From assembly GCA_026712715.1 (NCBI GenBank), contig JAPOPW010000007.1, positions 1-64,000 of the forward strand: a stretch of 64,000 bases of DNA, in the 5' to 3' direction. Under the pieces are notes generated by a model. The model was given only the letters and a program-made list of their open reading frames with translations. It was not told the origin of the DNA and did not search any database. The first letter of the stretch is position 1, and the number at the start of each line of letters is the position of its first letter. The stretch is from Immundisolibacterales bacterium (GTDB lineage Bacteria > Pseudomonadota > Gammaproteobacteria > HK1). This document shows positions 27,763-36,330 of the stretch, piece by piece. A program made the position numbers and the translations under genes.

Positions 27763-28035
27763 ATGAAAAAGTCAGACATTGCGGCCCATGTAGCCAACCA
27801 GGCGTCGTTGTCCAGGCCCGTTGCGGACAGCGCGGTCAACGCGGTCTTCTCGGCAATCAGCGACGCCCTTGCACGGGAAGAGACCGTCACCATCGCGGGG
27901 TTCGGCACGTTCTCGACGAAGAGGCGTCCCGCACGTCAGGGGCGCAATCCCCGTACCGGGGAGAGCATCACCATCTCCGCCTCGATAGTCCCGTCCTTCA
28001 AGCCGGGCAAGACCCTTCGCGACGCCGTCAACTAG
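27763..28035 (+). CDS. HU-family DNA-binding protein
   Basis: A 90-residue histone-like protein. It starts MKKSDIAAHVANQASLSRP and has VTIAGFGTFSTKRRPARQGRNPRTGESITI, the beta-arm with the intercalating RNP motif. GGAAGGAAAG lies just before ATG 27763, fixing the start. The position outside the lon region suggests a second HU paralogue. A hairpin follows the stop directly and then the dispersed repeat at 28043. Confidence 0.92.
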   Translation: MKKSDIAAHVANQASLSRPVADSAVNAVFSAISDALAREETVTIAGFGTFSTKRRPARQGRNPRTGESITISASIVPSFKPGKTLRDAVN

Positions 28036-28051
28036 GCTCCTCGAGGGGGCC
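28035..28051 (+). terminator. hairpin directly after the HU gene
   Basis: GGCTCC (28035-28040) pairs with GGGGCC (28046-28051), one pair being G-U, followed within a few bases by ATCTTT. It may end the HU message, but it also overlaps the first bases of the repeat element. Confidence 0.4.
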
Positions 28052-28218
28052 CGATCTTTGCGGATGGTTCAAGTTTGCAAACCGGTTTCAGCACCGAGGC
28101 GTACGAGGCTGCCACCAAGAGAAGTGCCTGCATTTCTCCTGGCAGGGCGCGACGGGGCTTCGGACGAAGATGGGCGGGTTCGACCATGTCCCGTCGGTCC
28201 GAGGCGCAGCCGGGCTAG
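28043..28218 (+). repeat. copy A of a dispersed noncoding element, possible structured RNA
   Basis: This segment and 60806-60954 share long conserved ends but differ in length and sequence in the middle. Conserved parts are ATCTTT-x-CGGATG, TCAAGT-x-TGC, CGGTTTC, CGTACGAGGCTGC-x-ACC, then GGGTTCGA, CGTCG-x-TCCG, CGCAGCC and GCTAG. A hairpin GTTTC/GAGGC here, with G-U pairs, corresponds to GTTTC/GAAAC in the other copy. GGCTGC near 28107 can pair with GCAGCC near 28206. The last four bases overlap the stop codon of the HAD gene on the other strand. Substitutions do not follow a codon pattern, so it is not read as protein. Confidence 0.65.
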
Positions 28219-29120
28219 CCTTCGGCCGGGGCTGCGGCGCGGGCGAATCCGCCCCCGTCGCGGTTCACCGTCCGCACCGCATCGCTGAATCCTCCGGCGT
28301 CGTTCGACGCGACGACACGGTACCGTTCCAGCAGCTCGGGGGCGGCGTTGCCCACCACGAAGGGGTTGGCGCTCCACCGCAACATGCCGCAGTCGTTGTA
28401 GTCGTTGCCGACCGCGACGGTCCGCCCCGCGTCGAGACCGTGGCGGGCGGCAAGCCACGCCACCGCGGACTCCTTGCTCACCCCGCGCGGGCGCACCTCG
28501 ACCCAGATTGAACGCCCGTCCAGGGGCGAAGTGCTCCGGACCACCGCGAAGTCCGACAACCCGGTGCCCAGCCGATCGTGGAGCGCGTCCTCGCCGGGCT
28601 CGAGGATGGCCACGAACTGGCAGGCCGCCGGGAGGGGGCCGGTTCCGTCGTCCGGCCTCGTGCCCGCACCGCCGCCATCGTCCCACGGCGCGGCGAACTC
28701 GCCGTACCTCCCGATGCGCCGTTCGAAGTCCGGATTGCCCGGACGCGCCCGCACGTATCGAAACCGATGGTCGTCCGGCACCGGATCGTGGGCCATGAAG
28801 TCGACCCCGAAACGGCGCAGCGCCTCGGCCACCCGGCGCACGTCTCCCGCCTCGAACGCGTGCCGGCGGAGCAACCGTCGGGACCCCCAATCGAGGATTC
28901 CGGCCCCGCTCGACACCACCAGGTAGTCGATCGGGACTGCGCGATCGAGGACCCGCTCCGCCGCCACGAGCGATCGCCCGGTCGCGACCACGCGGACCAC
29001 GCCGGCCTCGCCGAGCTCCCTGAGGGCGAGCGCATCGCGCGACCCCAACGTATGGTCCGAGCCGAGGAGCGTGCCGTCGAGATCCGTGGCGATCAGGCCG
29101 ACCGGCGGCGGTCGGCTCAC
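28215..29120 (-). CDS. HAD-IIB (Cof-type) phosphatase
   Basis: A 301-residue haloacid-dehalogenase-like hydrolase with a type IIB cap. IATDLDGTLLGSDHTL holds the nucleophilic and general acid Asp residues, VVATGRS motif II, and AVGNDYNDCGML the acidic metal-binding motif IV. These enzymes act on sugar phosphates or cofactors such as pyridoxal or flavin phosphates. The GTG at 29118-29120 has GGAAG just upstream and lies one base after the stop of the fusion oxidoreductase, so translation is coupled; an in-frame GTG at 29135 is the alternative. Confidence 0.85.
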   Translation of the reverse strand: MSRPPPVGLIATDLDGTLLGSDHTLGSRDALALRELGEAGVVRVVATGRSLVAAERVLDRAVPIDYLVVSSGAGILDWGSRRLLRRHAFEAGDVRRVAEALRRFGVDFMAHDPVPDDHRFRYVRARPGNPDFERRIGRYGEFAAPWDDGGGAGTRPDDGTGPLPAACQFVAILEPGEDALHDRLGTGLSDFAVVRSTSPLDGRSIWVEVRPRGVSKESAVAWLAARHGLDAGRTVAVGNDYNDCGMLRWSANPFVVGNAAPELLERYRVVASNDAGGFSDAVRTVNRDGGGFARAAAPAEG

Positions 29121-29121
29121 G

Positions 29122-31266
29122 TCAACTTCCACCACGCCGCCAGCGATGGTAGCGCTCGAGCCACCGCAGGACCCGCTCCGGAGCGTGCTCGCGCCTCCAG
29201 TTTCCGGCTGCGAACTTGGCGCCCTCGGCCATCGTGGGATAGACGTGGATCGTGCCGAGCAGCTTCTTCAGCCCGAGCCCGTGGCGCATCGCGAGGACGA
29301 ACTCCATCAGGAGGTCGCCCGCGTGCTCGCCGGCGATGGTCGCCCCGAGTATCCGATCCTTGCCGGGCACCGTCAGCACCTTGACGAGCCCATGGGCTTC
29401 GGAGTCGGCGATGGCCCGGTCGAGGTCGTCGAATCCGTATCGGGTCACTTCGAACGGGATCCCCTGCTCGGTGGCCTCGATCTCGTTGAGCCCCACCCTT
29501 GCGACCTCGGGATCGGTGAAAGTCGCCCAGGGCACCACCGAATAGTCCGCCCGGAAGCGCTTGAGCCCGCCGAACAAGGCGTTTACCGAGGCATACCAGG
29601 CCTGGTGGGACGCGGTGTGGGTGAACTGATACGGGCCCGCGACGTCGCCGCAGGCGTAGATGTTCGGAAAGCGCGTGGCGAGAAAGTCGTCCGTCTCGAC
29701 CCCCCCGCCGCGAGCCGTCTCGATACCGAGCTCCTCGAGTCCGAACCCGGCCGTGCGCGGGGCACGTCCGACGGCCAGGATCACTTCGTCGAACTCGATC
29801 TCGCGGACCTCGTCGTCCGCGGCCGTGCAGGTGATCGTCTTGCGCCCGCCGTCGCGCGTGAACGCGCTCGCGCGGTGTTCGGTGAGCAGGTCGACGCCCT
29901 CGCCCCGGAGCCGCTCGGCAACGAGCTCGGAGAACTCGGGGTCCTCGCGCGGCAGCACGCGCGCGTGCGTCTGGATCTGGGACACCTCCGACCCGAATCG
30001 CGCGAAGCACTGGGCGAGCTCGCACCCGATGGGCCCGCCGCCCACGACGACGAGGCGGGAGGGGAGGGGTCGGAGCCCCCATACGGTCTCGGACGTGAGG
30101 GGGGCGACGTCCTCGATGCCGGGGATCGGCGGCACGACGGGAGCCGCGCCGGTCGCGACGACGATGTTGCGGGTCGTGATGGTGCGCTCCCCGACGCGCA
30201 CCGCGAAGGGAGACTCGATGAACGCCTCGCCGCGAACGCAATCGACCCCCAGGCCCTCGTAGCGCTCGACCGAGTCGTGCGGAGCGATGCGCTCGATGTT
30301 GCGGTGAACCCGATCCATCACCTGCGCGAAGTCGAAGTCCGCGGTGGCGCCGCGAACCCCGAGCTCCTCCGCGCGTGCGACGTGCGAGAGGAACTTCGCG
30401 GTCCGGATGAGGCTCTTCGAGGGGACGCAGCCGGTGTTGAGGCAATCCCCTCCCATCTCGTCCTTCTCGACGAGGGTGACGCGCGCCCGGACCGTCGCGC
30501 CGATGAGCGAGCTCACGAGCCCCGCGGAGCCCGCCCCGATCACCACGAGATCGCGTTCGAAGCGCTTCGGGCGCCGGTAGCCGCGGTAGATCCGCCGGGC
30601 GCGGAGCGCGTCGACGATCTTCTTCGCGACGAGCGGAAAGACGCCGAGCAGGGCGAAGGAGAGGAGGATGGCCGGAGACAGGATTCCGGCCAGACTCTCG
30701 AGCTCCCCGAGCCGGGTCCCGGCGTTCACGTACACGAGGGTTCCCGGCAGCATGCCGGCCTGGCTCACGAACGCGAACGCCAGCACCCGCATGGACGTCA
30801 ACCCCATCGCGAGGTTGATGATGAAGAACGGGAACACCGGCACGAGGCGCAGGGTGAAGAGGTAGAACGCCCCGTCCTTGCGAACGCCGCCGTCGATTCG
30901 CTCGAGCGCCCCCGCGAACCGGCGTCGCACCGTGTCCCGGGCAAGGTAACGGGCGAGCAGGAAGGCGCAGGTCGCACCAAGGGTCGACGCGAAGGAGACG
31001 ATGACGGTCCCCCATCCAAGGCCGAAGATTGCGCCCGCGACGAGGGTCAGGACGGCGGCGCCAGGCAAGGACAGGCCGGTGACCGCGACGTAAATCGCGA
31101 AGAACACCGCACCGACCAGAAGGGGACGGGCAAGGAACAGATCGTGCATCCGGCCGCGCTGGGCCTGCAGGAACTCGAGGTCCAGGTAACGCCCGAGATC
31201 GAGCGTGAAGAACAGAGCGACGACCACCGCGACCGCGGCGAGGACGAGGAGCTTCTTTCGGTCCAC
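29122..31266 (-). CDS. TVP38/TMEM64 membrane domain fused to a mercuric-reductase-like flavoprotein
   Basis: A 714-residue fusion. Residues 1-230 form a multi-pass TVP38/DedA-like membrane domain (GAAVLTLVAGAIFGLGWG, FTLRLVPVFPFFIINLAMG). Residues 240-714 are a class I pyridine nucleotide-disulfide oxidoreductase with FAD motif VVIGAGSAGLVSS, the redox pair in GGDCLNTGCVPSKSL, NAD(P) motif VVGGGPIGCE and a C-terminal dimerisation domain with THTASHQAWYAS. The C-terminal active site ends HVYPTMAEGAK, as in this group of dihydrolipoamide/mercuric-reductase relatives. Such fusions are known in several proteobacteria; electron acceptor unknown. The HAD phosphatase gene follows directly. Confidence 0.88.
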   Translation of the reverse strand: MDRKKLLVLAAVAVVVALFFTLDLGRYLDLEFLQAQRGRMHDLFLARPLLVGAVFFAIYVAVTGLSLPGAAVLTLVAGAIFGLGWGTVIVSFASTLGATCAFLLARYLARDTVRRRFAGALERIDGGVRKDGAFYLFTLRLVPVFPFFIINLAMGLTSMRVLAFAFVSQAGMLPGTLVYVNAGTRLGELESLAGILSPAILLSFALLGVFPLVAKKIVDALRARRIYRGYRRPKRFERDLVVIGAGSAGLVSSLIGATVRARVTLVEKDEMGGDCLNTGCVPSKSLIRTAKFLSHVARAEELGVRGATADFDFAQVMDRVHRNIERIAPHDSVERYEGLGVDCVRGEAFIESPFAVRVGERTITTRNIVVATGAAPVVPPIPGIEDVAPLTSETVWGLRPLPSRLVVVGGGPIGCELAQCFARFGSEVSQIQTHARVLPREDPEFSELVAERLRGEGVDLLTEHRASAFTRDGGRKTITCTAADDEVREIEFDEVILAVGRAPRTAGFGLEELGIETARGGGVETDDFLATRFPNIYACGDVAGPYQFTHTASHQAWYASVNALFGGLKRFRADYSVVPWATFTDPEVARVGLNEIEATEQGIPFEVTRYGFDDLDRAIADSEAHGLVKVLTVPGKDRILGATIAGEHAGDLLMEFVLAMRHGLGLKKLLGTIHVYPTMAEGAKFAAGNWRREHAPERVLRWLERYHRWRRGGS

Positions 31267-31419
31267 GGTTCAGGCGCCTCCGTGACCGCTCACCGGTACG
31301 CGTCCCTGCACTGCGTCTTCCTCCTTCGCGGTCAACCCGGGCGCCGGCCGGCGGCACCGGCCGGCGGCGGCGAACGATGCGGTCGACCCGGGTCGGCGCC
31401 GGTCACGACTCGGGGCGAC

Positions 31420-32301
31420 TCACGTTCGGGTGAGCAGCCGCATCAGCGACGAAGTATCCCAGCGCCCGCCTCCCATCGCCCGGACCTCCGCGTAGAACTG
31501 GTCGACCAGCGCGGTGAGGGGCAGGCGCGCGCCGATCCGGTCGCCTTCGGCAAGGCACATCCCGAGGTCCTTGCGCATCCAGTCCACCGCGAAGCCGAAC
31601 TCGAACTCGTCGCGGACCATCGTCGGCATGCGGTTCTGCATCTGCCACGAACCGGCCGCCCCCTGCGAGATGACATCGAGCACCTTGCCGGTGTCGAGTC
31701 CGGCCCGGACCGCGAAATTGGTCGCCTCCGAAAGGCCCTGGACGACTCCCGCGATGCAGATCTGGTTGACCATCTTGGTGAGCTGGCCGGCTCCGGGCGG
31801 GCCGATGAGCGAACACACCTTCGAATAGCAGTCCATGACCGGACCCGCCCGCGCGAAAGTCTCCTCGTCCCCCCCGCACATGACCGCGAGCACGCCGTTC
31901 TCGGCCCCCGCCTGTCCACCCGAGACCGGCGCGTCGAGAAACTCGAAGCCCAGGTCCCGCGCCTGCGCGTGGAGCTCGCGTGCGACGACCGCCGACGCGG
32001 TCGTGTGGTCGACGAAGACGGCTCCGGCCTGCATTCCGGCGAACGCCCCGTCCGGCCCGAGCACGACGGATCGAAGATCGTCGTCGTTGCCGACGCACGC
32101 GAACACGACCTCGGCCCCGCGGGCGGCCGCGCCCGGCGTGTCCTCGGCTCGGCCCCGATGGCTCGCGAGCCATTCCTCGGCGCGCGAACGGGTTCGGTTG
32201 TACACCGTCACCTCGTGACCCGCGGCGGCGAGATGTCCCGCCATCGGGAAGCCCATGACGCCAAGTCCGATGAACGCCACCTTCCGAGATTCGCCGCTCA
32301 T
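31420..32301 (-). CDS. 3-hydroxyisobutyrate/tartronate-semialdehyde reductase-like dehydrogenase
   Basis: A 293-residue beta-hydroxyacid dehydrogenase. VAFIGLGVMGFPMAGHLAAAGH is the N-terminal NAD(P) fold, FLDAPVSGGQAGAENG the substrate-binding motif, and GAGQLTKMVNQI holds the catalytic Lys. Length and motifs match GarR/MmsB. The exact substrate (tartronate semialdehyde, 3-hydroxyisobutyrate, succinic semialdehyde) cannot be told. GGAGCAGGAA precedes the start. It stands alone between two operons. Confidence 0.88.
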   Translation of the reverse strand: MSGESRKVAFIGLGVMGFPMAGHLAAAGHEVTVYNRTRSRAEEWLASHRGRAEDTPGAAARGAEVVFACVGNDDDLRSVVLGPDGAFAGMQAGAVFVDHTTASAVVARELHAQARDLGFEFLDAPVSGGQAGAENGVLAVMCGGDEETFARAGPVMDCYSKVCSLIGPPGAGQLTKMVNQICIAGVVQGLSEATNFAVRAGLDTGKVLDVISQGAAGSWQMQNRMPTMVRDEFEFGFAVDWMRKDLGMCLAEGDRIGARLPLTALVDQFYAEVRAMGGGRWDTSSLMRLLTRT

Positions 32302-32379
32302 TTCCTGCTCCGCGACCCGCGACCGGGCGGCACGATACCACAGGCTTCGAACCTGCGATCGGACTCCGGAGTGCGGCCG

Positions 32380-33870
32380 CTATCCGCCCGCGTGCCCGAC
32401 GTCCGTGCGGTGTGCAAACGCCGATTCGATGCCCTGCGACCGCTCCCCTTCGGACCCCGGCGACGGTTCTCCGACCGGAAGGAGCAGGGTCACGCGCAGC
32501 CCGGCCCCGCCGCGCGACGCCTCGTTCTCCGCGAGCTCGACCCGCCCGCCATGCAGGATCGCGACCGCCTCCACCAGAGCGAGCCCGAGTCCGTTCCCGG
32601 TCGTGTTGCGACTCGCCTCGAGCCGGACGAAGCGTCGAAACACGCGTTCGCGGTCTTCCTCGGGGACTCCGGGACCTTCGTCCCGCACGACGATCCGCGC
32701 GCCGGGTCCGCCGCCCGGGGCCGGCGCCATCCCGGCCTCCACGACCACCCTCCCCTCTCCATGCCGGAGCGCATTGTCCACGAGGTTCGACAGGGCCTGG
32801 AACAGGAGATCGCGGTCGCCCGTCGCCGGCAGCTCGCGGCCGGCGCCGCGGAACACGAGCTCGCGACCGCTCTCGTGCGCGTACGGTTCGTAAAGGTCGA
32901 CCGCGTCGCCGGCAAGGGCGCCAAGGTCCAGTCCGGTGAATCCTTCCCGGCTCCCATGGGATTCCACCCGAGCGATGCGGAGCAGGGCCGCGAAAGTGGC
33001 GAGAAGCCGGTCCGACTCTCCGATCGCCGCTTCCACCGACTCCGCCGAATCGGAGCCAAGGCCGCCCGAGTCGCGCAGCTCCTCGAGCCGGGTGCGAAGC
33101 CGGGTCAGGGGCGTCTTGAGGTCATGCGCGATGTCGTCGGTCACCCGACGGATCCCGTCCATGAGCTCCTGGATCCGGTCGAGCATCGCATTGAGCTGCT
33201 CGGCGAGCTGGTCGAAATCGTCACGCGTGCCGCGGGTCGGGATGCGGCGCGCAAGGTCGCCGCGCATGATCTCCCGGCTCGCCCGGTTGATCGCGTCGAT
33301 CCGGCGCATCGTCCCGCGGCCCATCGCGAACGCTCCGAGCACCGCGAGGATCAGGGTCAGGCCGAAGCTCCACGCGAGGGCGAGCCGAATCCGCCGGCAC
33401 GCCCGGTCGATCTCGTGCATGTCGCGGCCGACGAGCAGCAGCAGGCCGCCGGGAAGGACCGATATCCGGGCCCGCGCGAGATGGGGGGTGTCGTCGGGCT
33501 CGCGGGCGGCCCAGAGCGGAAATTCGACCCACCCGCCCGAGGCCGACGCCGCGTCCGGCCAGCCGCTCACGTTGCCCGCGAGCGCACGCCGGCCGGCAGT
33601 GGCGAAAAGGTAGATGTACGGCCCGCGCGGGCTGCGGGCAACCCGATCCTCGAGCACCCGCGAGAACGACGCGAGCCCGCCCCCGCGAAACCGGGCGGTC
33701 AGGCTCCGGAGCTCGCGGTCGATGGCCGCGTCGGCCCCCTCCTCGAGGTGCATCGCGGTAGTCCAGTAGACGAAGCCGAGGACGACGCAGACCGAACCCT
33801 CGAACAGCAGCAGGTACACCACCGCGAGTCGGAACGTGGAGCTTCGGAGGTATCGCGCGAGCGCGCTCAA
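32380..33870 (-). CDS. membrane sensor histidine kinase
   Basis: A 496-residue kinase with a first membrane segment near residues 10-30 (LAVVYLLLFEGSVCVVLGFVYW cannot be missed), a periplasmic region, a second segment around residue 170, HAMP (MRRIDAINRASREIMRGDL), HisKA with VTDDIAHDLKTPLTRLR (His) and a HATPase domain with LSNLVDNALRHGEG and FRRFVRLEASRNTTGNGLGLA. Its start overlaps the response-regulator stop by 4 bases. It phosphorylates that regulator; the upstream protease gene suggests an envelope-stress role. Confidence 0.92.
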   Translation of the reverse strand: MSALARYLRSSTFRLAVVYLLLFEGSVCVVLGFVYWTTAMHLEEGADAAIDRELRSLTARFRGGGLASFSRVLEDRVARSPRGPYIYLFATAGRRALAGNVSGWPDAASASGGWVEFPLWAAREPDDTPHLARARISVLPGGLLLLVGRDMHEIDRACRRIRLALAWSFGLTLILAVLGAFAMGRGTMRRIDAINRASREIMRGDLARRIPTRGTRDDFDQLAEQLNAMLDRIQELMDGIRRVTDDIAHDLKTPLTRLRTRLEELRDSGGLGSDSAESVEAAIGESDRLLATFAALLRIARVESHGSREGFTGLDLGALAGDAVDLYEPYAHESGRELVFRGAGRELPATGDRDLLFQALSNLVDNALRHGEGRVVVEAGMAPAPGGGPGARIVVRDEGPGVPEEDRERVFRRFVRLEASRNTTGNGLGLALVEAVAILHGGRVELAENEASRGGAGLRVTLLLPVGEPSPGSEGERSQGIESAFAHRTDVGHAGG

Positions 33871-34559
33871 TCCTCGGGGTCCCGCAGCCGGTAGCCGACA
33901 CCTCGCACCGTCTCGATGAGCGGCTGGGAGAACGGACGATCCACCTTGGCCCGCAGCCGGGAGACGTGCACGTCCACCACGTTCGTCTGGGGGTCGAAGT
34001 GGTAGTCCCAGACGTTCTCGAGGAGCATGGTCCGCGTCACCACCTGTCCCCGGTGCCGCATCAGGTACTCGAGGAGCGCGAATTCCCGCGGAAGCACCCG
34101 AATGAGCTCTCCGGCCCGGGCCACCGTCCGGCGCCGGGGATCCAGCTCCAGATCCCCGGCCCGGTACACCGTGTCGGTCGCGACCCCGCCGCGCGGCCGG
34201 CGCTGCAGCGCTTCCAGGCGGGCGATGAGCTCGCTGAACGCGAACGGCTTGGTGAGATAGTCGTCGCCGCCCGCCCGAAGCCCTTCCACCCGATTGTCGA
34301 CCTCGGCAAGGGCGCTCAGGATGAGGATCGGGGTGGTGTTGCCCGCCGACCGGACGGTCTTGAGGACGGCAAGGCCGTCAAGCCCGGGAAGCATCCGATC
34401 GACCACCATCACGTCGTAGGCCTGTTCCAGCGCGTGGAACAGGCCGTCGCGGCCATCGCGGGCGACATCGACGAGGTACCCGTGCTGGCGAAGCCCCTTG
34501 GCGATGAACTTCGCCACCACGTCGTCGTCCTCGATGATGAGCGCCCGCATCATGGCCAT
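33867..34559 (-). CDS. OmpR/PhoB-family response regulator
   Basis: A 230-residue regulator: receiver domain with EDDDVVAKFI, phosphoacceptor Asp in VMVVDRMLPGLDG and Lys in YLTKPFAFSELIARL, then a winged-helix DNA-binding domain with LLENVWDYHFDPQTNVVDVHVSRLR. GGGAGAAC precedes the ATG. It sits between the protease gene (21 bases upstream) and its kinase, forming a three-gene operon. Confidence 0.93.
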   Translation of the reverse strand: MAMMRALIIEDDDVVAKFIAKGLRQHGYLVDVARDGRDGLFHALEQAYDVMVVDRMLPGLDGLAVLKTVRSAGNTTPILILSALAEVDNRVEGLRAGGDDYLTKPFAFSELIARLEALQRRPRGGVATDTVYRAGDLELDPRRRTVARAGELIRVLPREFALLEYLMRHRGQVVTRTMLLENVWDYHFDPQTNVVDVHVSRLRAKVDRPFSQPLIETVRGVGYRLRDPED

Positions 34560-34580
34560 GTTCTCCCGATCCCGGAAAGG

Positions 34581-36035
34581 CTATGCGATCTCGACCCGCA
34601 CCGCCACGAAGCGCGGCTGCCCGCGCCGCTCGATGAGCAGCAGCGCATGCTCGCGTCCGCCGTCGGCCACCTTGCGCAGCGCGCGCTGCACGGCCGCGCC
34701 GTCCGAGACGGGCTCGTTCTCGATGCTGACCAGCACGTCGCCGCGCCGTAACTGCGCCTGCGCCGCCGGGCTCCCGGGTTGCACGCCGGCGATCACGAGC
34801 TTGCCGTCGCGCTGTTGCAGGAGCGCCCCGAGGCGCGGCCCCGCGCCGGCTCCGGACTCCCGGGCGTCGCTTGGCGCTTCGCCCCCCGCCTCCGGCCACC
34901 CGCCGAGCTCGACCGCGATCTCGAGCGGCTTGCCGTCGCGGAACACGGTGACCGTCAGAGCGTCCCCCGGCTCCATCGCACCGACCTCTCGGGCGAGCGT
35001 CCTGCCGTCCGTCATCGAGCGCCCGCCGATCGCGGTCACCACGTCGGCCGGCCGGATGCCGGCGTGCGCGGCGGGGCTGTCCGCCACCACCTCGGCCACG
35101 AGCGCTCCTTCGACCTGCTCCATTTCGAGGCTCTCCGCGAGCTCGGGGGTGAGCGGCTGCAGGGACACTCCGAGCCAGCCGCGCGAGACCTTGCCCTCGT
35201 CGATGAGCTCGGCCACCACCGGGGCGGCGATGGAGGCCGGAACCGCGAAGCCGATTCCGACGTTGCCGCCGGACGGGGCGTAGATCGCGGCGTTCACCCC
35301 GATGACCCGGCCGCGCGCGTCGAACAGCGGTCCGCCCGAGCTGCCGCGGTTGATGGGAGCGTCGACCTGCAGGAAGTCGCCGTAGCCGCCGGCGCGGATG
35401 TCGCGCCCGCGGGCGGAGAGGATCCCGGCCGTCACCGTGCCGCCGAAGCCGAACGGATTGCCGATCGCCACCACCCAGTCGCCGACCCGGGCATCGCCGT
35501 CGTCACCGAAGGAGAGCCACGCGCGCGCATCCGCATCCTCAACCTCGAGCACCGCGAGATCGGTCCGGGAGTCCCGGCCGACCACCCGCGCCTCGTGGCG
35601 GGTTCCGTCGTGCAGGGTGACGGTTACCTCCGTCGCACCGGCGACGACGTGGTCGCTCGTGACGATGTGACCCTCCCCGTCGATGAAGAACCCGGAGCCC
35701 ACCTGCAACTGCGGACTCGACGGGGACGGCATCCGCTCGAAGAAGCGCTCGAACGGGGCCTTCCCGAACCACGGCGGGCGCGGCATCCCGGCCGCCACGG
35801 ACGCAGGTTTCTCCACCGTGATGAAGACCACGGCCGGCTGGACCCGTTCGGCGAGATCCGCGAAGCCGGACGACGAGGGCGCGGCAAGCTCTCCGATGGG
35901 TCCGCCCGGCGAACGGGCGGAGTCCGAGGTCACCGCGACCGACTCCGCCGCGCCGAACACGACCGCGCCGGCGAGCGCGCCGGCGCTGAACAGGGCGATT
36001 GCGCCTCGATTTGGAATGGAAGTCGGAAGTTTCAT
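34581..36035 (-). CDS. degP: DegP/HtrA-type periplasmic serine protease
   Basis: A 484-residue Do-family protease. A hydrophobic signal/anchor lies near residues 8-32. The catalytic triad is seen as TSDHVVAG (His), SRTDLAVLEV (Asp) and RGSSGGPLFD (Ser). Two PDZ domains follow (about 265-360 and 385-480). It degrades or refolds misfolded envelope proteins. GGAGG lies 10 bases before ATG 36033-36035. First gene of an operon with a two-component system, an arrangement that would tie proteolysis to envelope sensing. Confidence 0.92.
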   Translation of the reverse strand: MKLPTSIPNRGAIALFSAGALAGAVVFGAAESVAVTSDSARSPGGPIGELAAPSSSGFADLAERVQPAVVFITVEKPASVAAGMPRPPWFGKAPFERFFERMPSPSSPQLQVGSGFFIDGEGHIVTSDHVVAGATEVTVTLHDGTRHEARVVGRDSRTDLAVLEVEDADARAWLSFGDDGDARVGDWVVAIGNPFGFGGTVTAGILSARGRDIRAGGYGDFLQVDAPINRGSSGGPLFDARGRVIGVNAAIYAPSGGNVGIGFAVPASIAAPVVAELIDEGKVSRGWLGVSLQPLTPELAESLEMEQVEGALVAEVVADSPAAHAGIRPADVVTAIGGRSMTDGRTLAREVGAMEPGDALTVTVFRDGKPLEIAVELGGWPEAGGEAPSDARESGAGAGPRLGALLQQRDGKLVIAGVQPGSPAAQAQLRRGDVLVSIENEPVSDGAAVQRALRKVADGGREHALLLIERRGQPRFVAVRVEIA

Positions 36036-36132
36036 GTCGTTGCTGCCTCCAGCGCTGGTTCGACTCGATGTGCCCCGCATGCGCGGGGGATGCGTCGAAC
36101 CCTACGCCGGCCCTCCTTAACCGCCGCTGTCG

Positions 36133-36148
36133 AGAACGTTACGGTTCT
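36133..36148. promoter_or_regulatory. short inverted repeat upstream of degP
   Basis: AGAAC and GTTCT are spaced by 6 bases in the 295-base gap between degP and ntrC, about 100 bases before degP. It could be an operator or part of a stress promoter (GAAC elements are found in sigma-E -35 regions). Nothing else was recognised in this gap. Confidence 0.25.
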
Positions 36149-36330
36149 GCAATGTTGGGAGCGGAGAAGGTCGCGCGGTTGCGCCATCGCGACATTCGCA
36201 TTCGTCGCGGCGCTGGTCCGGGCCACTTGGAGACCGCAACGGGCGAGGGACCGCCCCGATCGCGTCCCTGCAACCGGGTTTCCGGCGAGGGAGCCGTCGC
36301 GCAAGAGTCGAGCCGGCGGCCTCCGGCTCC

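Noticed and set aside
28054-28110. A short peptide conserved between the two repeat copies
   Set aside because: Differences fall at first, second and third codon positions alike, and lengths differ by a non-constant middle, so coding is unlikely.
28043-28218. Repeat copy A as an integron attC site or a REP element
   Set aside because: No RYYYAAC/GTTRRRY core pair and no integrase gene nearby; longer than a REP and with a variable middle.
29071-33894. A plus-strand open frame of about 1600 codons
   Set aside because: Entirely antisense to the fusion oxidoreductase, dehydrogenase and kinase genes; composition is Arg/Ala/Gly-rich shadow sequence without motifs.
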